From CAZJDV01 sp964544865 (GTDB lineage Bacteria; Chloroflexota; Dehalococcoidia; Lucifugimonadales; CAJWER01): 52,043 bases of DNA. The stretch covers positions 1-52,043 of the forward strand of contig CAZJDV010000009.1 of the NCBI GenBank assembly GCA_964544865.1. The letters run 5' to 3'. Position 1 is the stretch's first letter. Each line of letters starts with the position of its first letter. The notes under the pieces are model-generated. The model was not told where the DNA came from, searched no databases, and saw only the letters and a program-made list of their open reading frames with translations. Of the stretch, positions 1-7,986 are shown one piece after another. A program made the translations under genes and the position numbers.

Positions 1-2
1 CG

Positions 3-194
3 CCCACGGCGACGACGGTGCCGCCCACAGCCACAGCCACAGCCACGGCAGCGCCGCCTACGGCGACCCCGATTCCGCCCGAGAGCGTCGGCGATCCCGC
101 GATACCTCAATTGGCCCAACTGGCCTTGCTGGCCTCTCTGGTGTTCCTGATAGGTGGAGGATTCGTTGTTTTGAGCCGCCGCCCCCGAGCATAA
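3..194 (+). CDS. C-terminal end of a membrane-anchored surface protein (partial)
   Basis: The gene enters from the left edge and ends with TAA at 192-194. The visible 63 residues are a linker of Pro, Thr and Ala, partly a (GCC ACA) codon repeat, then one hydrophobic segment (LALLASLVFLIGGGFVVL) and a short basic tail RRPRA. This is the usual layout of an exported protein with a low-complexity wall- or surface-spanning stalk, a single C-terminal membrane anchor and a positively charged cytoplasmic end. No LPXTG motif is visible. The functional domain lies outside the window, so no activity can be given. A strong terminator follows 16 nt after the stop. Confidence 0.75.
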   Translation, partial: PTATTVPPTATATATAAPPTATPIPPESVGDPAIPQLAQLALLASLVFLIGGGFVVLSRRPRA

Positions 195-210
195 ATCATA
201 GGACAAAATC

Positions 211-250
211 AAAGAGACCCTATCCGCCCACCGGCGGATAGGGTCTCTTT
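211..250 (+). terminator. Rho-independent terminator, 18-bp perfect stem
   Basis: Positions 211-228 pair perfectly with 233-250 around the 4-nt loop CACC. The stem begins with AAAGAGACCC and ends with GGGTCTCTTT, so it has an A-run and a T-run at its base and could work in both directions. It closes the surface protein gene and separates it from the lipoprotein gene. Confidence 0.9.
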
Positions 251-346
251 GTGCAGTCTTCGAATGCGATCTGGCCCGGTGGGTGCAACGGCTCCTGCGT
301 CGTGGCGCAGCAGGCCGGCCTCCTCGCCCTTGACCTGGAGCAGTCG

Positions 347-1099
347 ATGTGGCACAAGGATAGACACATCGACCTTGCCGTTGCAGTAGTCGTGGCCGCT
401 CTGGTCACCATTTCCTGCGGCGGTGCGGAGGTCGATGCGACAGCGGCTCTCGGGCCCTCTCCAACCCCTACGCCCACGCCGCCGCCAATCGACGCGGAGG
501 CGACGCTGTCGCGTTCCGGCAAGATCATGGGCCAGCTCAGGTCCTTCAGTTTCAATCTCAAGCACAAGGGCGGCGGCACAGAGTTTCTCCCCGGCATGAT
601 CGTCGAGGAGGCGGCCGGGACCGTGGTGAACCCGGACAAGATATCCGTCTCATTCAGCGGCACGTTTGGCGAGAAGTATGCGTACAGGGCGAGCTTGGTC
701 ACTCTGGGCGGCGAGAGCTACATGACCAACCCGCTGACCGATGTCTGGGAGGCCATGCCGACGGGCGTCAGCCCCCTGGGCTTTTTCAATCCCACCCAGG
801 GCATAGCCGGAATCATGCTGCAGCTCGGACAGGTGCGGCTGGCCGGCGACGGCGCCAGAGGCGGCGAGCTCCGCTTGAGCGGCGTCCTGCCGGCCGCGGC
901 CCTGGCCCCTCTACTTGGCGGGACGCTGGAAGGCGTCACCGTCCGTGTCGAGCTCGTCATCGACTCGATGGCCCTTTATCTGCTTCAGGCGAGGATCATG
1001 GGCCGCGTGACCCCCAATGACCCCGAAGGTATCGTCCGGGTCATCGTCGTGTCGGCGTTCGACGAGCCCGTCGTCATCGAGGCGCCAGAGCGGCCATGA
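347..1099 (+). CDS. LppX/LprAFG-like lipoprotein
   Basis: A secreted lipoprotein of about 250 residues. The N-terminus has Lys/Arg/His, a hydrophobic stretch of Ala and Val, and a lipobox-like LVTISC with Cys at residue 24, followed by a Pro/Thr-rich spacer. The rest is a beta-rich domain (FNLKHKGGG, LVTLGGESYMTNPLTDVWEAM) that resembles the LppX_LprAFG family. In mycobacteria that family binds lipids or lipoglycans at the outer face of the membrane. The start at 347 is chosen because GGAG lies about 8 nt upstream and the signal peptide then begins directly; an in-frame start at 251 would add 32 unlikely residues. Ligand and role are not known here. The divisome is not implied by the neighbours; the next gene is an exporter. 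Confidence 0.75.
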   Translation: MWHKDRHIDLAVAVVVAALVTISCGGAEVDATAALGPSPTPTPTPPPIDAEATLSRSGKIMGQLRSFSFNLKHKGGGTEFLPGMIVEEAAGTVVNPDKISVSFSGTFGEKYAYRASLVTLGGESYMTNPLTDVWEAMPTGVSPLGFFNPTQGIAGIMLQLGQVRLAGDGARGGELRLSGVLPAAALAPLLGGTLEGVTVRVELVIDSMALYLLQARIMGRVTPNDPEGIVRVIVVSAFDEPVVIEAPERP

Positions 1100-1136
1100 C
1101 TTTTAGGAGATCGCGTCAAGGCATTGGAGCCCGGCC

Positions 1137-2591
1137 GTGAGAGTCAGCTCTCGCGCCAGTCCCTATGTTGCGCTGACCCCCGTGCTCGTCGGCGTGTTCA
1201 TCGCCGCCGACGACCAGACCGTCGTCGTGACGGTGCTCCCGCAGATCATGCTGGACATGAGAGTAACGGTTACGGAGCTCGACCGCGTCTCATGGACCAT
1301 TACCGGCTATCTGCTGGGGTATCTGGTGGCGATGCCGCTCATCGGGCGGCTGTCGGACGTGTGGGGCCACCGCCGGCTGTTCATTGGATCGCTCTTGAGC
1401 TTCATGGCGGGCTCCGTGGCGGTGGCGCTGGCGCCGAGCCTTGAATGGCTGATAGCCGCCAGGGTCTTTCAGGCGGTTGGCGCGGGCGCGCTCGTGCCTA
1501 TATCAATCGCCATCGCAGGGGATCTGTTTCCTCTGGGCCACAGGGGGCTCGCCCTCGGGTTGATCGGCGCCTCGGCCGAGGGTGGAGGTGTCATCGGTCC
1601 CCTGTGGGGTGGCCTCATTACGAGATTCCTGGAATGGAGGTGGGTGTTCTGGATCAACCTGCCCCTCGCCGTGGTGGTGCTGGTGCTCGTCGTCTGGCTG
1701 CTGAAGCCCAGCCCGAGGTTCCCGGCCCGCGTGGACTACCTCGGCGGCGGGCTGCTCGCCGTCAGCATGGCCGCTCTGACGCTGGGCCTGGCCAGGATCG
1801 ACCTGGCCGACTCGATAATGATGGGATACCTGCTGTTGGCCGGGACCGCTCTGGTGCTCTTCGTCCGACGCCAGAGGGTATTCGCCGATCCACTACTGCC
1901 GGTGGCGATGTTCAGGGGATGGACAGTCATCGCCGCCAACCTCACGCACCTGCTCGTGGGAGGGGCGCTGATCATCGCGATGATCACCATCCCTCTGATG
2001 GTCAACACAGTGATGGGTCTCACGCCCCTGGACGGCGGCCTGTGGCTCATGCGGCTGACCGCTGCGATACCCTTGGGCGCGGTGCTAGGGGGGCTGGCAT
2101 GCCAGCGCCTGGACTATCGTGTTCCCACCCTGGTGGGACTGTCTGTCGCCGCGCTGGGTTTTTGGCTCATGAGCGGCTGGGACGCCGGGATAGCCGATCC
2201 GGAGCTGACCATCCACCTCGCCATCGCCGGACTGGGCTTCGGGCTGCTGGTCGCGCCGATCGCCCTTGCCGCCACGGACTCCGTGGGAGAGGAGAATCGC
2301 GGCACGGCGGCGGCTATGGTCACCGCGAATCGAGTCGTTGGAATGGCGTTCGGGCTGGCCGCGATTACCGCCTGGGGGTCGGACCGTTTCATCGGCCTCG
2401 TGTCTGGACTACAGTTTCCGTTTCCACTGCCGGGGGAGTCGGCCGCGCAATTGGCGCAGAAAACCGCCGTGTACGAAGCGGTCGTCGGGGGAGCGGGGAT
2501 GGCGGTATTCAATGATTTCTTTTTGATCGCAATGAGCCTCTGCTTGATCGCCCTGGCGCCGATGGCGCTAATGGCGTGGCGGCGGAGCTGA
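1137..2591 (+). CDS. MFS drug:proton antiporter, DHA2 type
   Basis: A 484-residue polytopic membrane protein of the major facilitator superfamily. The length, about 14 hydrophobic segments and the early motif DDQTVVVTVLPQI fit the DHA2 (14-TM, EmrB/QacA-like) exporters, which use the proton gradient to expel drugs or other amphiphiles. The loop motif GRLSDVWGHRR after TM2 is the MFS motif A, and the region around GASAEGGGVIGPLWGG with WRWVFWINLP is typical of the TM5-6 part in this family. GTG at 1137 is the likely start, with GGAG at 1126-1129 upstream. It lies 37 nt after the lipoprotein gene and may be co-transcribed with it. The substrate cannot be told from sequence. Confidence 0.9.
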   Translation: MRVSSRASPYVALTPVLVGVFIAADDQTVVVTVLPQIMLDMRVTVTELDRVSWTITGYLLGYLVAMPLIGRLSDVWGHRRLFIGSLLSFMAGSVAVALAPSLEWLIAARVFQAVGAGALVPISIAIAGDLFPLGHRGLALGLIGASAEGGGVIGPLWGGLITRFLEWRWVFWINLPLAVVVLVLVVWLLKPSPRFPARVDYLGGGLLAVSMAALTLGLARIDLADSIMMGYLLLAGTALVLFVRRQRVFADPLLPVAMFRGWTVIAANLTHLLVGGALIIAMITIPLMVNTVMGLTPLDGGLWLMRLTAAIPLGAVLGGLACQRLDYRVPTLVGLSVAALGFWLMSGWDAGIADPELTIHLAIAGLGFGLLVAPIALAATDSVGEENRGTAAAMVTANRVVGMAFGLAAITAWGSDRFIGLVSGLQFPFPLPGESAAQLAQKTAVYEAVVGGAGMAVFNDFFLIAMSLCLIALAPMALMAWRRS

Positions 2592-2670
2592 CCGGTCGCG
2601 TAGGACCCAGCATCTCGATGGGGCAGACCTGCATCTAACGGGTGGCGAACAGACGGACGTGGAGGTATTC

Positions 2671-3306
2671 ATGGCGCAAAGAGGCAGGGCGGCCCGGCGC
2701 GGCAATCGACCCAGGACCGGGGCGGGTGGTAGGCGCGCGCGCCGGGCGAGTGCCGGGAATTCATCCTGGCGGGGGAATACCGGGACGGTTATCGGTGCGG
2801 GGGTCGCGGCATTTGTGATAGTGCTTGTTGGATTCGCGTTGATTTCGGCGCAGCGCGGCAGTGGCGGTGCTTCGGACTTCAGCTTCGAGGTCTACCAGGG
2901 GGCGGGTGTGCTCGAGGGTTCGCAGACCAGCTTCGCGGACGTGCTGTCGATTGGGAAGCCCGTCGTGCTCAATTTCTGGGCGGGGGACTGCCCTCCGTGT
3001 CGCTTCGAGATGCCGGACTTGCAGCGTAGCTACGAAGCCCACGGCGACGATATCATCTACCTGGGGATCGATGTCGGAGTGTTCACCGGCCTGGGCTCGC
3101 GCCAGAGCGCCCTGGCGCTGCTCAGGGAGCTGGACATCACCTATCCAGTGGGCGCTCCCCCCGACCGCACTGCGGTCGTCGACTACAGGGTGACCGCGAT
3201 GCCGACCACGGTGTTTTTCGACGCCGGAGGGGTCGTAGTCGACCGGTGGGAGGGCGCCATTACCGAGAGCCAGCTCGACGCCATCGTGCTGGGGATGTTG
3301 CAGTAG
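2671..3306 (+). CDS. TlpA/ResA-like membrane-anchored thioredoxin
   Basis: A 211-residue protein with a very basic N-terminal tail (many Arg), one membrane segment at about residues 39-59 and an extracytoplasmic thioredoxin fold. The active site is WAGDCPPC, with Cys107 and Cys110, the TlpA/ResA version of CxxC; the cis-Pro is in the later VTAMPTTVFF. Such proteins reduce disulfides outside the membrane, often for cytochrome c or copper-site maturation. ATG 2671 is chosen over an in-frame GTG at 2659 because GGAGG at 2661-2665 precedes it. The gene is convergent with thyX, with only a few nucleotides between the stops. No cytochrome assembly gene is adjacent, so the client protein is unknown. 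Confidence 0.9.
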   Translation: MAQRGRAARRGNRPRTGAGGRRARRASAGNSSWRGNTGTVIGAGVAAFVIVLVGFALISAQRGSGGASDFSFEVYQGAGVLEGSQTSFADVLSIGKPVVLNFWAGDCPPCRFEMPDLQRSYEAHGDDIIYLGIDVGVFTGLGSRQSALALLRELDITYPVGAPPDRTAVVDYRVTAMPTTVFFDAGGVVVDRWEGAITESQLDAIVLGMLQ

Positions 3307-3313
3307 CGGGCGG

Positions 3314-4114
3314 CTACACCTTGGGATATTTCGGCGTCGCGATCTGGGTGCCGTCCGGCAGGTTCTCCACGACGAAGTCACCGAAGAGAAGCGGCGCCTC
3401 TTTTTGAAGCAGGTCGAGAATTATCAGCGCTAGCCGCCGGATCTCCCAGTCCGCGTAGGACGCGCCGCGCATCCCGATGAAGTGCCTCCAGGCCCTGACG
3501 TTGGCTGTCACGAATATCTTCGTCTCGGTCGCGTTGGGAAGCACGGCTCGCGCCGCCTGGCGAATGGCCTTGCGTCTGTCTCTCCACTCTGGGAACATGT
3601 CCTTTGGCAGGGATTTCTCCAGCGCATCCACAAGCTTGCCGTAGCTCGACGAGGCCGACCTGATCGCGTCCGCGAATATCCTTCTGCCCTCCTCGGTGCC
3701 CTCCCGATTCTCAGACAGGGCGGGGGGCACCACGAAAGGGCTGTCCGACTCGTCCACGAAGCGTTGTGACCTCTGGCTGTATGCGAAGCCCGCCCTGTGC
3801 CTCACAAGCTCATGGGTCATCGCCCGCGAGACCCCGGTGACCACGAAGCCGTAGTTGACGTGCTCGAACACGCTGCCGTCGCCTTTGGAAAGGAGGTTGC
3901 CGACGAAGTCGGCGATGTCTTTCCTTCCCTTGCCGTAGCTCATGTAGCACAGCCTCGCAGATATCTCTACGACAGCCGCGGACTCGTCCTCGCCGGCGCG
4001 AATGCTATCCGGGACCGGCGGAACACCCTCGTCATCCAGGAACGCGGAGACCTGCTCCCAGTCCACGCTGGTCCTGGTGGCCAGGTAGACCTCGGGCTCG
4101 GTGATGTAAGGCAT
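3314..4114 (-). CDS. thyX: FAD-dependent thymidylate synthase ThyX
   Basis: Makes dTMP from dUMP with methylene-tetrahydrofolate, FAD and NADPH, replacing ThyA in many bacteria. The 266-residue protein has the ThyX signature in the form RHRAGFAYSQRSQR at about residues 105-118; the leading RHR and the Ser/Arg positions are the dUMP and FAD contacts of the family. Other family-like stretches are FEHVNYGFVVTGVSRAMTHELVRHR and the later TNVRAWRHFIGMRG type of motif (here TANVRAWRHFIGMRG). The ATG at 4114 is preferred over an in-frame ATG 33 nt upstream because AAAGGAC lies just before it. It stands alone between a convergent tlpA-like gene and the 2-oxoacid dehydrogenase operon. Confidence 0.95.
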   Translation of the reverse strand: MPYITEPEVYLATRTSVDWEQVSAFLDDEGVPPVPDSIRAGEDESAAVVEISARLCYMSYGKGRKDIADFVGNLLSKGDGSVFEHVNYGFVVTGVSRAMTHELVRHRAGFAYSQRSQRFVDESDSPFVVPPALSENREGTEEGRRIFADAIRSASSSYGKLVDALEKSLPKDMFPEWRDRRKAIRQAARAVLPNATETKIFVTANVRAWRHFIGMRGASYADWEIRRLALIILDLLQKEAPLLFGDFVVENLPDGTQIATPKYPKV

Positions 4115-4411
4115 CGTGTCCTTTCTACTCGCCGATGTTTGGTCCATGGGCGCGGATTCAGACGGCTTGTGTCTGACGGTGGTCAGCTCACTTCGTTATC
4201 GCTGAGATTATTTTGAGCCCTTCGGCTTCGCACGGCATTGACTTCGCGAAGAGCCAGGAGGGGCCGGAGCACCCGGCTAGAAACGCGAGAAGCAGTACTC
4301 GGAGGTTCTCGCCGCCTGGCGCGGACTGTCCGCGTGGGAATGACAAACCTCATCAGCGCCATCTGTGCGGCTCTCTATCCGCGCCCGCTCAGAATGAGGG
4401 CGCCAATGGCG
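4115..4411. other. Intergenic stretch with repeat-like fragments
   Basis: No convincing gene lies between thyX and pdhC. The stretch holds a small hairpin, CGCGGACTGTCCGCG near 4319-4333, followed by GTGGGAATGACA, and a further TCAGAATGAG near 4390. A similar arrangement (hairpin, then GTCAGAATGAC) occurs at about 5846-5882. These look like remnants of dispersed intergenic repeats. It may also hold the thyX promoter and the end of the pdh transcript, but no clear box or T-run was found. Confidence 0.4.
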
Positions 4412-5821
4412 CTACACGAGCAGGCCCAGAGGGTTCTCCAGCAGTCTCTTGACCTCGACGATGAATCGGGCGGCCTCGGCGCCGTCGGATACGCGATGGT
4501 CCGCCGAGATCGTCGCATTCATTACCCGGGAGACCTTGATCTCATGGTCCTGCACCACCGGCGCCTCGGCGACGGTGCCCACGGCCAGCATGGCCGACTG
4601 AGGCGGCTGGATGATGGCGACGAAGCTGGTCACGTCGAACATACCCAAGTTGCTGATGCTGAACGTGCCGCCGGTGTACTCCTGGGGGTGCAGTGTACCG
4701 CTCTTGGCCCGGTCGATGAGGTCGCTGCTGGCTCTGGCGATGTCCGCCATGCCCTTGTTGCCGCAGTCCATGATGGCGGGAACGATCAGCCCCGCATCCT
4801 CGGCGATGGCGACGCCGATGTTGATCGACTGGTTCATCTGAATGCCATTGTCGGTGAAAAAGGAGTTGAGGTTGGGAAAGCCTTTCAGCGTGTCCGCGCA
4901 CGCTTTGATAATCATGTCGTTGACGCTGACGCGCACCCCTTCGCTCTTGAGGGTGTCGTTGAACTGCTGCCGCAGGTCCATCGCCCGCGACATGTCGATC
5001 TGAGCGGATACGTAGAAGTGGGGTATCTCACGCTTGCTTCGTACCGTGACGCGCGCTATCTGCTGACGCATGCGAGTCAGTGGCACGATATCGCTGGATA
5101 CGGCCTCGACCGGCTGCGCGGGCGGAGGTTTGGCGGCGGGAGGTTCTGCTTCAAGCTCGTGCTCGACCGCAGGCGCGGTAGGAGCGATCTCTTCGGCCAC
5201 GGGCGGAGGTTCGGCAGCGGGAGGCTCTGCTTCAACGTCGTGTTCGGCCGCGGGTACGGTGGAGGCGATTTCCTCGGCCACGGGCGCTGGCTCTGGAGGC
5301 CCTTGGTCCGCGGCGGGCTCGAAGGAGAGCACGTCGTTCTTCGTGATCCTGCCTCCCGGCCCCGTACCTCGTAGCAGCCTCAGATCGAGGCCGCGCTCAT
5401 CGGCCAACTGGCGAGCGACGGGCGACGCGCGCATCCCTTGCGGCGAGAGGGCGGGGGCCGCCTCTACCACCTCGGCCGAGGGCGGCGGCAGCAGTATGCT
5501 GACGGACTCCTCGGATTCAGGGGCGGGCGGCGCTTCTTCGACGGGCTCGGGTCCCGCGGGGTCCCCTTTGGACGAGGGTGCGGTGATCTCCTCGTCCGCA
5601 TCCCCTATGATCGCAATTGGCTGGCCCACGGAGACCGTCGTTCCCTCTGGCACGAGTATCATGCGCAGCACGCCCGATGTGATCGACTCGAACTCCACCA
5701 CGGCCTTGTCGGTCTCGATCTCCGCGATGGCGTCGCCCAGGCTGACCTCGGCGCCCTCGTTTACAAGCCAGCGCACGACGGTGCCTTCCTTCATGTCGTA
5801 GCCCATCTGGGGCATGCTCAT
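4412..5821 (-). CDS. pdhC: Dihydrolipoamide acyltransferase (E2) of a 2-oxoacid dehydrogenase complex
   Basis: The E2 core transfers the acyl group from lipoamide to CoA. The 469 residues show an N-terminal lipoyl domain with the lipoylated Lys39 in ETDKAVVEF, a Pro/Ala/Glu-rich linker, a peripheral-subunit-binding domain at about 130-167 (RASPVARQLADERG, GTGPGGRITKNDV), a second long linker, and the catalytic domain from about residue 245. The active-site motif is DHRVSDG near residue 440 (HxxxDG). The second linker holds a 27-residue tandem duplication. It is the last gene of the minus-strand operon lpdA-pdhA-pdhB-pdhC, 141 nt after pdhB. GGAGGTG lies about 18 nt before the ATG, rather far. 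Pyruvate is the likeliest substrate; acetoin or a branched-chain oxoacid is possible. Confidence 0.93.
   Translation of the reverse strand: MSMPQMGYDMKEGTVVRWLVNEGAEVSLGDAIAEIETDKAVVEFESITSGVLRMILVPEGTTVSVGQPIAIIGDADEEITAPSSKGDPAGPEPVEEAPPAPESEESVSILLPPPSAEVVEAAPALSPQGMRASPVARQLADERGLDLRLLRGTGPGGRITKNDVLSFEPAADQGPPEPAPVAEEIASTVPAAEHDVEAEPPAAEPPPVAEEIAPTAPAVEHELEAEPPAAKPPPAQPVEAVSSDIVPLTRMRQQIARVTVRSKREIPHFYVSAQIDMSRAMDLRQQFNDTLKSEGVRVSVNDMIIKACADTLKGFPNLNSFFTDNGIQMNQSINIGVAIAEDAGLIVPAIMDCGNKGMADIARASSDLIDRAKSGTLHPQEYTGGTFSISNLGMFDVTSFVAIIQPPQSAMLAVGTVAEAPVVQDHEIKVSRVMNATISADHRVSDGAEAARFIVEVKRLLENPLGLLV
5123..5284 (-). repeat. 81-bp tandem duplication in the E2 linker
   Basis: Residues 180-206 and 207-233 of the E2 protein are two near-identical 27-residue units beginning PVAEEIA and ending EAEPPAA-PP. 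The DNA of the two units is also clearly similar. It lengthens the flexible Pro/Ala/Glu linker between the subunit-binding and catalytic domains. Such linkers vary freely in length in E2 proteins. Confidence 0.85.
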
Positions 5822-5962
5822 TTCAGTAGCCAGGATTCACCTCCTGCCGCCGTCTGGCGGCTTCTCGGCGCGTCAGAATGACTTGTCTCGGGCCGGACCG
5901 CCGCGGTTGCAGATGGCAGATCGGCGAGCCTAATCGCCCTCAGCGCTACCTACGATGTTCCG

Positions 5963-6940
5963 TTAGATACCGTATAGTTCCTCGACCGTCTGAACGATAC
6001 GAGCGGCGTTCGGAAGGGCGGCGTCTTCGAGGGTCGAGTTGTATGGTGCGGGGACCTCGGCGCCCCCGACGCGGCCCACGGGGCCGTCCAGGTAGTCGAA
6101 CGCCTCTTCCTGGATTCCGCTGGCGATCTCGCCCGAAAACCCACCCATCTTCCACGCCTCCTCGATCACGACGACGCGATTGGTCTTTTCGACCGACTCT
6201 ACGAGGGTAGCCATGTCCAGCGGGCGAAGCGTGCGGATGTCGATGACCTCCGCCTCGACGTCCTTCAGGGCCAGCGTCTCGGCGGCTTCCATGGCCATAT
6301 GCACCATCCGCGAGTATGCGATCAGAGTGACGTCGGCTCCCTTTCTTTTCACCTTGGCCTGGCCGAAGGGGATCTCGTAGTGCTCGTCCGGCACCTCGCC
6401 CTCGACCCTGTAGAGCAGGGCATGCTCGGCGAAGATGACCGGGTTGTCGTCGGCGATGGCCGTGCGCAGGAGGCCCAGTGCGTCGTACGAGTCAGAAGGC
6501 GCGACCACCTTGAGACCAGGCACGGAGGCGAACCAGCCCTCGAGGCTCTGCGAATGCGTCGCCCCGAGCCGCGCTCCCCCGCCCGTGACCGTCCTTATTA
6601 CCAGCGGCACGCGCATCTGTCCGCCGGACATGTAGTGGAGCTTAGCCGCGTTATTCACTACCTGGTCGATGGCCAGAAGCAAGAAATTGATGGTCATGAC
6701 CTCGACGATGGGCCTGAGTCCGGCGACGGCCGCGCCCACCGCGGCGCCAACGACGACAGACTCGGAAATGGGGGTGTCCCTGATGCGCTCGGGGCCATAG
6801 TCTTCCAGGAACCCGCTGGTCACGGCGTAGGGCCCCTGGTAGCTGCCGATGTCCTCCCCCATCAGGAAAACAGCCTCGTCGGCGTCAAGCGCTTCTCTGA
6901 GGCCTCGGGATATGGCATCCCGGAGAATGATCTTAGCCAT
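5963..6940 (-). CDS. pdhB: 2-oxoacid dehydrogenase E1 component, beta subunit
   Basis: The E1 beta subunit forms, with E1 alpha, the thiamine-diphosphate enzyme that decarboxylates the oxoacid and reductively acylates lipoamide. The 325-residue length is typical. Family features include FLMGEDIGSYQGPYAVTSG near the N-terminus, RIRDTPISESVVVGAAVGAA, a central RVPLVIRTVTGGGARLGATH with HSQSLEGWFASVPGLKVVAPS, and the C-terminal transketolase-type domain with VIDIRTLRPLD and VVVIEEAWKMGGFSGEIAS. It sits 80 nt after pdhA and before pdhC in the same operon. Sequence alone does not separate pyruvate from acetoin dehydrogenase. Confidence 0.93.
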   Translation of the reverse strand: MAKIILRDAISRGLREALDADEAVFLMGEDIGSYQGPYAVTSGFLEDYGPERIRDTPISESVVVGAAVGAAVAGLRPIVEVMTINFLLLAIDQVVNNAAKLHYMSGGQMRVPLVIRTVTGGGARLGATHSQSLEGWFASVPGLKVVAPSDSYDALGLLRTAIADDNPVIFAEHALLYRVEGEVPDEHYEIPFGQAKVKRKGADVTLIAYSRMVHMAMEAAETLALKDVEAEVIDIRTLRPLDMATLVESVEKTNRVVVIEEAWKMGGFSGEIASGIQEEAFDYLDGPVGRVGGAEVPAPYNSTLEDAALPNAARIVQTVEELYGI

Positions 6941-7020
6941 GCCTTGCTCCGATCTTGGACTGGCTCGACGGTCCGCGCGGCAAGCCGCTCCGGTACACGG
7001 GGCCGCTCACAAAGCTCCAG

Positions 7021-7983
7021 TCAGTCATAAAGGTCGTCAAATAGCGACTCCAGACTCGGCTCTTTGCTCTCCTCCGCGAACTTGACGGCCTCGGCGATGG
7101 TGTCTGCCACTCGCTCGTCGATTCGGGCTAACTGTTCGTCATTGATCATGCCGTCTACCAGGGACGCCTCCCTGAAGGTGTCGATCGGGTCCTTTATTTG
7201 CCACTCGTCGATCTCGCTCGAGTCCCTGTATGCCTGAGGGTCCTGAACGGAGTGGCCCACGAACCTGTAGGTCATGGCTTCGAGAAAGACGGGTCCGTCG
7301 CCCGCCCGAATCCTCCCGAGGGCTTCCTCGGTCGAGTCACGCACCGCTACCACGTCCATTCCGTCAATCTGCTGTGCCGCGATCTTATACGAGTCCGCCA
7401 TCAAGTAGACATCCTTGCCGCCGGCCCGCGAATCCTCTATCCGCGTCCCCATGGCGAACAGGTTGTTTTCAAGTACGAATAGCAGCGGGAGTTTCCATAT
7501 CGCCGCCAGGTTGAGCGTCTCGTGAAACTCACCCTCGTTCACGGCGCCGTCGCCGAAGAAGCAGACAACGACGCGGTCTTCGTTCCGGTACTTGACGGCG
7601 AGGGCAATGCCCGCGGCGATGGGCATCTGGCCCGCTACGATGGCGTAGCCGCCCATGAATCCTTTGGCGACATCGAACAAGTGCATGGAGCCGCCCTTGC
7701 CCCGGCTGCTCCCCGTGGCCTTGCCCATCAGCTCGGCCATGACGATCTTGGGTTCCATTCCCTTGGCCAGCGCGTGGCCGTGGTCACGATAGTGGGAGAT
7801 GACGTAGTCGTCCTTTCGCAGCGCCGAGATGGCACCGACGGCGATGGCTTCCTCCCCTACGTAGAGGTGGAGAAACCCCCCGATCTTGCCCTGCATGTAC
7901 AGGCGGCTGCTCTGCTCCTCGAAGCGGCGGATGAGAAGCATTCGCTCGTACAATTCAGCTACGCGGGCACTGTCCAGGTCCAT
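7021..7983 (-). CDS. pdhA: 2-oxoacid dehydrogenase E1 component, alpha subunit
   Basis: The E1 alpha subunit carries most of the thiamine-diphosphate site. The TPP motif runs from GDGAVNEGEF to LENN at about residues 144-174, and HYRDHGHALAKG (about 64-75) and GSSRGKGGSMH (about 91-101) are the loops typical of the pyruvate and acetoin E1 alpha proteins. The phosphorylation-type region SHYRDHG is present, though regulation by a kinase is not expected in bacteria. Length (320) is usual. It starts only 3 nt after the lpdA stop, so the two genes are translationally close. Together with pdhB and pdhC it supplies acetyl-CoA (if pyruvate is the substrate) to a genome region rich in acyl-CoA genes. 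Confidence 0.93.
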   Translation of the reverse strand: MDLDSARVAELYERMLLIRRFEEQSSRLYMQGKIGGFLHLYVGEEAIAVGAISALRKDDYVISHYRDHGHALAKGMEPKIVMAELMGKATGSSRGKGGSMHLFDVAKGFMGGYAIVAGQMPIAAGIALAVKYRNEDRVVVCFFGDGAVNEGEFHETLNLAAIWKLPLLFVLENNLFAMGTRIEDSRAGGKDVYLMADSYKIAAQQIDGMDVVAVRDSTEEALGRIRAGDGPVFLEAMTYRFVGHSVQDPQAYRDSSEIDEWQIKDPIDTFREASLVDGMINDEQLARIDERVADTIAEAVKFAEESKEPSLESLFDDLYD

Positions 7984-7986
7984 CGA

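Noticed and set aside
1445..2515. A long plus-strand frame inside the MFS gene
   Set aside because: Overlaps the exporter completely in another frame and is Arg/Pro/Gly-rich without domains.
4238..5374. A 378-residue open frame on the plus strand opposite pdhC
   Set aside because: Composition is His/Arg/Gly-rich shadow coding; the minus-strand E2 protein explains the sequence fully.
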